The notes under the pieces were generated by a model. The model worked only from the letters and a program-made list of their open reading frames with translations. It did not search any database and was not told the origin of the DNA. A stretch of 64,000 bases of DNA. Source: Polyodon spathula. Taxonomy: Eukaryota > Chordata > Actinopteri > Acipenseriformes > Polyodontidae. Made by a program: the position numbers and the translations under genes. Positions 58,404 to 64,000 of this stretch are shown piece by piece. How positions within the stretch are numbered: position 1 is the stretch's first letter; each line of letters opens with the position of its first letter. The stretch is from assembly GCF_017654505.1 (NCBI RefSeq), contig NC_054536.1, forward strand, positions 34,827,946 to 34,891,945, written 5' to 3'.

Positions 58404-61400
58404 CTGTGAGGCAAAAACAGATGGGATTAATAGACAGTGGCTAACCTACTATTTGTACAGCAAAATGTGGCTTTTACAGGAGAGCTATTTTAATAATAGA
58501 TGTAAAAATCCATCAGAAACCCATCAAAGCAGCTTTTATACTTGAATTATTACTGAAGACATTTCACCATTCAACATACCATGCTTTCTGTACCCAAATA
58601 TGAATCCAAACTAACTCACCAGTATAAGTATAAACTCATGTGCCTATTTCACTGTGATAAGCCTTATTATCCCAAATCTCTTACAAAAATATTTTGAGGG
58701 AACAAAAGTAGTGAGGGAAACTTCAAAGAACCATCCAATGCAAAACTCCTATAGTGTTTGCAATACCTCTGCTGGGCCTAGGCACAAACTGAATAAGCTG
58801 AATTAAAACTAAATCTTGAGTGAGGGGGGCATCCTTCTCTATGGTCCAGTTACACGTTCATATGCCTGAATAGACTGACAAGATTAATATACATAGATTT
58901 ATGCATCTTTACAGAATTGAAAGCATATAACCCCTTGTTTACAAAATTACCAGGCATCATTTATGTAGCTCATTAATTTCATAACGGGAATGCTCTGTAT
59001 TAGTTGTGGTGGGGGTTATCCCTTTACCTGCAAGTGCTGTCTGTCGATAAAGAGGAACAGCGTCTGGCTAGGGTTGTTCATGACAATTCCTGCCTTGTCC
59101 TTCCGACTCAGTGCATGCAGAAACTGCTTTTCATAGTCTCCATGATGGAATTCAAACTTGGCCTATCAAAAACACACCAAAAAAAAAAAAATTTTTTTTT
59201 TTTTTTCAAATATACTTCTGTAAAAAGATAGTCTTCCAAAACAGAACAAACACACACACATTAACATATTTACATATGAAAAGCAATAACAACAACTTTG
59301 CTTCAAAACGCATTAACCCTTTTAATATTTTTTAATCATCATCTGATCCTATGCAGCCCTATCAGTTGCTATCATAGATACAGACTGCATGCTTAACTGG
59401 TGGCCTGCATAAAATTGCTTTATACTACTGCATAAAACACTGGCATCTGCACTGCCTTCAATTGTAAGCATCATTAGGGCTACTAATTGTTCCATTCTTG
59501 GGAATACCAAATTCTGTTTTTCAAAAATGGCCATTCCATTTGTTCCCACTTCTTAACATATTAATAATTAAATATGGCATTTGAACAAATATAATGTTAC
59601 TAGTTAAAATAAGTAAACGTAATATTACCACAATTCAATTTTTTAGACTCTTGTTGCTATAATAGTAAGTAAAGCACCTGAAGACACTTCAAACCTGTCA
59701 ATGTTTATAGACATCACTTGGCTCATTACCAACATTAAAATAAGCAGGCCAGTCTAAGAATTACATTACAACAGTTCTGAAAACCACACATATTTACATA
59801 GTTTTCCACTAACACAGTAGTTCAGTCTACAAATAAAGGTTTTTGAAAAGACCTGTTTAGCTTATTGCTGGCATTTACAATAAAAAAAAAAAAACTAAAA
59901 CAGTTTAGCAACAGTCCAGCAATGTCATGCGAGAGTAATCCTATGCACAGTACTCCACAAATTAAGTTTAGCGTTTTACTGGGATTATAATAACCAGGAT
60001 AAAATATGAAACCCTGACAAAGGCGTGTTGACTGACTTGATGCTCTAAAACAGGTTCACTGCTATGTATTGCCTGATTGTAATTTAAACAGCGCCCCATT
60101 TAATGTAAACGCATAATTAATCCTCTCAATTGTTTCATTCCTAATTCTGCAGTGTTATTTGCAAGATTTAAAGAGTAATGTCTCCAGAGATAATGTCTTT
60201 ATGAAACCAATGGTGTGTAGTGTAGCGACTACATCCTTTATACCAGTGGTCCTCAAAGTGGTGCCCACAAAGCCAGGCCATCATGCCCGCGGCAGCTGTT
60301 CTTAAATTATGGGGGTTGTGAAAACATTTCTGGTGGGTTGTAGCGTGGGAAAATAAAGCTTTAAACACGTTTCCCAACAAAACGTCACAGCAATCTGTTG
60401 CCAATGCTGCTCTGTTATGCTGCGATTGTACGTACTCAACATTCTCTTTTCCTGAAGCACCTCTGCAATACGATCAAACAATTGAATATCTGCAATTTCT
60501 CTGTGTTAGTCCAATCATAAGTTAGCTGGGTGGGAAATAAAATGTGTCCGTTTCAGGTGCAGGTACTGACAGTAAGTTTAACTAATGAGAGTCAAATATC
60601 TGCCAATTTTTACGCAGCTGTCCAATCATAAGCAAGCAGAGGGTTCACGGTATTCTGCATGAAAATTGAAGGCAAGTGAGTAGCCAATGGGAAAGCAAAA
60701 GATCTGACAGTTGCCCAATCATTCATGAGCAGAGGTGGGGTGTTAATATGCCGGATAAGCACTGAATTTCGGCGACTATGACATTGAAAAAATAACATTA
60801 GTATTTTGAATTTAAGTCTCTCAATATAATTTTTAATTTCACCAGAGAAGGGAAACACTGTAGTAGACTTAGTTACAAATCCACTTTCTCCGAATTGTAC
60901 TGGAGATGAGCGAGCTTTTATTTTAATTTATTCATGGTTATCTGTACAAACAGTATTTGCATTGCGTATTTTATATAAATTTAAAGAATAAGCACAGCGC
61001 ACTCAATTACTGCCTGAGACATGGCCTTAGAGTTTCTCTCTGCGAGTAGACTCTACATTTATACACCACAGCAAAAGAAAAAAATCTGCATGTACGCATC
61101 AAAAAAATAAGAAAGCAAGTCAGCAAGACATTGCAAATGTTTTCTTGACGAAGCAAGGTGTATATACTGTTAATCGAAGGACAATTGGAGACATTCTAAT
61201 GGATAAAAACAAATGGCTTACCTTGATGGAACAGGTCGATTTGTTTAACCTGAAAAAGGCTTGACGCAGTCTAAAATAAATGACTTCTTTAAACCACAGT
61301 AATTTTTTTTTTTTTTTTAAACCCAGTACGGTAAGTGGGTTTGTTTACGTGCAAGTTTTCCACAAATGAAGGCTGACAAACTAAAGCATCAGTTTTGTAA

Positions 61401-61520
61401 ACAGGAGAACAGTTTTTTAAATGTATTTATTTTTTAACAGATGAATAAATCGGTTAAATCAACTAATGCTCTTAATTAACCAATCAAAACTTTGACTGTC
61501 GCGTGACAGCCATAATTTCA

Positions 61521-61604
<84 letters not shown>

Positions 61605-61616
61605 TAATACACACAC

Positions 61617-61655
<39 letters not shown>

Positions 61656-61677
61656 TATATATTTGTGTGTGTGTGTA

Positions 61678-61776
<99 letters not shown>

Positions 61777-63852
61777 TTTTTTTCTTATAACTTTGTAGTT
61801 AAGTATTTGCTATGTTAATGTTATTTGCTTAGAAAACACTAACCAGGAGTCAGTATAGATCATAATGTAATCTAAATAGTGTGTGTATGCAGATATGATT
61901 TAAAACATTTAAACGTTCTTAAAAATGTCCCAAATGCACATCCCTACTAGGAAACACAGCAATCGACACAAATTCCAGATGTTTATTCCACTTTCGCTTG
62001 GATTGGTAAATTAGCCCAACACGCATCACTGAGAGATCAATCTGAACAGACTAACCTTGCCTGCAGCTCTGCTCTGTACAGTGCATTAATATATTTGGAG
62101 CAAAGTTAGTGACAGCTGGGGTATAGCAACTGGAAAGTAAACAATACACTGAAAACATGGACTGACAGTAGCAGTACCTGAACAAGCCTAAAGGGCTCAT
62201 CATCAGATCCCTTCCACCTGGAGAACAGGAGACAGACTATTTTCTCGATATCATTGCGAGGCCAAAGGATGAAGTCCATCTCCTGGGTGCAACCTATGAC
62301 ATCCTGCAATAGGACAAGAGCTGTTATGAATTAATGTTGCCTTTTATTTCTTGATTAATGACAAAATACCAAATGATTTAAGTATCTTACATTAATTATC
62401 ATTTTGTCATTAATAAAGCTATGGAATATCATTTTTATCCTTTGGATGTCCCTGAAATACAGCAAATACACAAAATGAAAATCTAGGATTATTATTCCCC
62501 TAAGAGGTTGTATACACAGGAAGACAACAACTTTGCTTTTGGGCAACAATACCACCCATCTCGGGGAGCTTGTGGGTATTACCTTATAAAAACTGAAGCC
62601 ATCAATTAGTTCTGCTTTTTTTATTTAACACATTTTAGGTCCAGATTGCTCAAAAAAGGCATACAATATGGAAAAACGGTGTTTAACTCATTCAGAATAA
62701 CTAACGTGAGTTATACCTGCATTACATTTCTTTATTTTGTGAAAGATGAGGGACAATGGCATACATTATTGTTCTGAAAGCACACCTTTGTTTCTGGTAT
62801 GATTTGTCAGCTTAATCGGTTTTTCAGGCAACACAGTGAAAACAGTAAATTTTCACTCATCGGAAACAAATAGAAATACAGTGCTATGTGAGCTTACCCT
62901 GCGCATGGACTGGTAGCGGGGTGCATGCAACTGCACAACATCCTTCTGCAGAAGCTCCAAGGAACTTTCCAAAGAGTAGCTGCAATCCCGCACACCCTTA
63001 AGAATATTCTCTTCATAGTTATTGGTCATAACTGGTACCACTTCAGCTACTTCAAAAAGTGCAGACTTTTTCTTCTGTAACAGGTGAAGCAAGTATGATC
63101 AGGAGTGTGTCAATATGAAACTCAGGAGCTTATTTCTGAATTTGTCCAAACACCACACAAAACTCATATTGCTTAAAACATGTTAAAGTCCTACAGTGAA
63201 ACTTTAGAGTCCTACACTAGAAAGCCACTGGAGAATTGGGTTGTACTTGACTAACCCAAGTACAGTACCAGAGAATCATAGCACCGTTGCCACAATGATT
63301 GTTTACGAATGCTAGAATGTGGTTCTATAAATCAGTGGTTATTCCACTGTACCTAAAACAGACCATTTAAAATGTATTTTGCCAATTCTCATTAAAGGAA
63401 AAGGAATAAGCGACAGTCTAGAAATCCCCCATACTGCATCTCTTTTCATGCTGCAATCACACCAGAAGTCAACCAACATAAGTGCTGAGACTATCAAAAA
63501 CATAATTTCGCTTACTTGTCCTGGATATTTTTTAACAGCACTAAAGCAAGAGGAAAACTTAAAGGTCAGAAGAATAGTAATATAGACCAGCAACTTGGAT
63601 GTAGTTGGCTACTGAGGTATGGTATACCAGTGGAAATAAGTGTAACACTTATCCATACAACAAAAAGGAATCAGTATTTTAAAACGAATTGTAAGGTGTC
63701 ACGAACTCTTGTTGATTACTCACCTTATCCTTGAATACAAAGGCAATGTACATCTTGAAATCAAACTGATCAGCTAACGATTCCTTTTTCTTCCTAAGTT
63801 GAGCACGAAGTCGGTTCATAGTTTGTTTTTTTCGGGAGTTTGGGTCCCCCAT
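58278..63852 (-). CDS. C6orf62: C6orf62 homologue, five coding exons
   Basis: Highly conserved vertebrate protein of unknown biochemical role. Exons in transcript order: 63852-63724, 63074-62898, 62303-62178, 59162-59028, 58403-58278. They total 693 bp, 230 residues plus stop (human 229); all introns are phase 0 with GT-AG ends. The N-terminus [10 protein letters not shown] is basic and coiled ([14 protein letters not shown]). Strongly conserved blocks include [25 protein letters not shown] and [14 protein letters not shown]. One extra Asp codon (SDDEPF, human SDEPF) explains the length difference. In human it lies next to ACOT13 on the same relative strand, as here. Confidence 0.96.
59028..59162 (-). 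CDS. C6orf62: C6orf62 exon 4
   Basis: 45 codons, [18 protein letters not shown] to FIDRQHLQ. Acceptor gatag, donor gtaaag. Confidence 0.95.
59642..60241 (-). mobile_element. Unnamed interspersed repeat, copy B (uninterrupted)
   Basis: Reverse complement of the two halves of 18826-20085, continuous where copy A carries its insertion. Lies in C6orf62 intron 3. No coding domain. Confidence 0.8.
60244..60900 (+). mobile_element. Possible hAT left end with repeated CCAAT motifs
   Basis: Begins cagtggtcctcaaag, close to the common hAT terminus, immediately beside copy B of the unnamed repeat. Between 60510 and 60725 CCAAT occurs four times, three of them as a ccaatcat-type motif. The matching right end was not found. 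Confidence 0.4.
61519..61776. repeat. Long compound (AT)n/(GT)n microsatellite, C6orf62 intron 3
   Basis: About 250 bp of alternating AT and GT blocks. 60901-61518 and 61777-62177 otherwise show nothing certain. Confidence 0.95.
62178..62303 (-). CDS. C6orf62: C6orf62 exon 3
   Basis: 42 codons, [18 protein letters not shown] to EPFRLVQ, with the one-codon Asp insertion. Acceptor ttgcag, donor gtactg. Confidence 0.95.
62898..63074 (-). CDS. C6orf62: C6orf62 exon 2
   Basis: 59 codons, [19 protein letters not shown] to PRYQSMRR. Acceptor ttacag, donor gtaagc. Confidence 0.96.
63724..63852 (-). CDS. C6orf62: C6orf62 exon 1 (coding)
   Basis: 43 codons, [19 protein letters not shown] to IAFVFKDK; donor gtgagt. 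Confidence 0.95.
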
Positions 63853-64000
63853 TGTGAATTACTGGTGGCGTTTCCTATTTTTATTCATTTACTTTTGAAA
63901 AAAAAAATCTGAACACGGGGCAAGTTTCTTGAGAAACTAGAAGTAATAATGTATCTTACACTACTTAAGTCCTATTCTACTTCTAAAGGACAAGACTTAA
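63853..64000 (-). other. C6orf62 5' leader or intron
   Basis: Sequence upstream of the start codon; promoter not identified before the window ends. Confidence 0.5.

Overview
The window is vertebrate nuclear DNA, most likely from a ray-finned fish. Genes are multi-exon with GT-AG introns. The gaps are full of fish-type transposable elements (CR1- and L2-like LINEs, Ty3/gypsy remnants, hAT, CACTA-like and PIF/Harbinger DNA elements, tRNA-type SINEs) and AT-rich microsatellites. The repeat spectrum, and a sperm-egg fusion gene of a type expected where sperm keep an acrosome, suggest a non-teleost such as a sturgeon or paddlefish. That species guess is inference only.

Four genes match the conserved block around human 6p22, in human order: ALDH5A1 (+, exons 2-10, 272-9567; exon 1 lies upstream of the window), TDP2 (-, seven coding exons, 46251-30797), ACOT13 (+, three exons, 46884-53852) and C6orf62 (-, five coding exons, 63852-58278). 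Reconstructed lengths (369, 141 and 230 residues for the last three) and all splice phases agree, with key catalytic residues of the three enzymes in place. TDP2 and ACOT13 are head to head, 632 bp between start codons.

The most unusual gene is at 16004-17428 (+): one uninterrupted 474-codon frame for an IZUMO1-like sperm membrane protein (signal peptide, cysteine-rich helical Izumo domain, one Ig domain, Thr-rich stalk, transmembrane helix, and a cytoplasmic tail built on a six-residue tandem repeat). It has no coding introns, unlike mammalian IZUMO1, and sits where KIAA0319 lies in human. No KIAA0319 coding sequence was recognised here.

Region by region: 1-9.6 kb ALDH5A1, with a retroelement remnant in intron 4 and a 21-bp minisatellite in intron 8; 9.6-16 kb intergenic, with a SINE and an INT-before-RT (Gmr1-like) gypsy remnant; 16-17.4 kb the IZUMO1-like gene; 17.4-30.6 kb a pile of nested transposons (an unnamed repeat with a clean insertion, a CACTA-like element, a hAT element, gypsy, Harbinger, L2); 30.8-46.3 kb TDP2, whose introns hold a 42-bp minisatellite, a fold-back MITE next to exon 2, a solo LTR and a nearly intact CR1-like LINE; 46.9-53.9 kb ACOT13, with a 2.7-kb inverted-repeat element in intron 1; 53.9-58 kb a CACTA MITE and a hAT-like element; 58.3-63.9 kb C6orf62, with an inverted second copy of the unnamed repeat and a long AT/GT tract.

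The genes are not one pathway. ALDH5A1 clears succinate semialdehyde in GABA breakdown (mitochondria), TDP2 repairs topoisomerase-DNA adducts, ACOT13 hydrolyses acyl-CoA, C6orf62 is conserved with unknown function, and the IZUMO1-like protein would act in gamete fusion. They are linked by old synteny, apart from the IZUMO1-like gene, which looks like an arrival.
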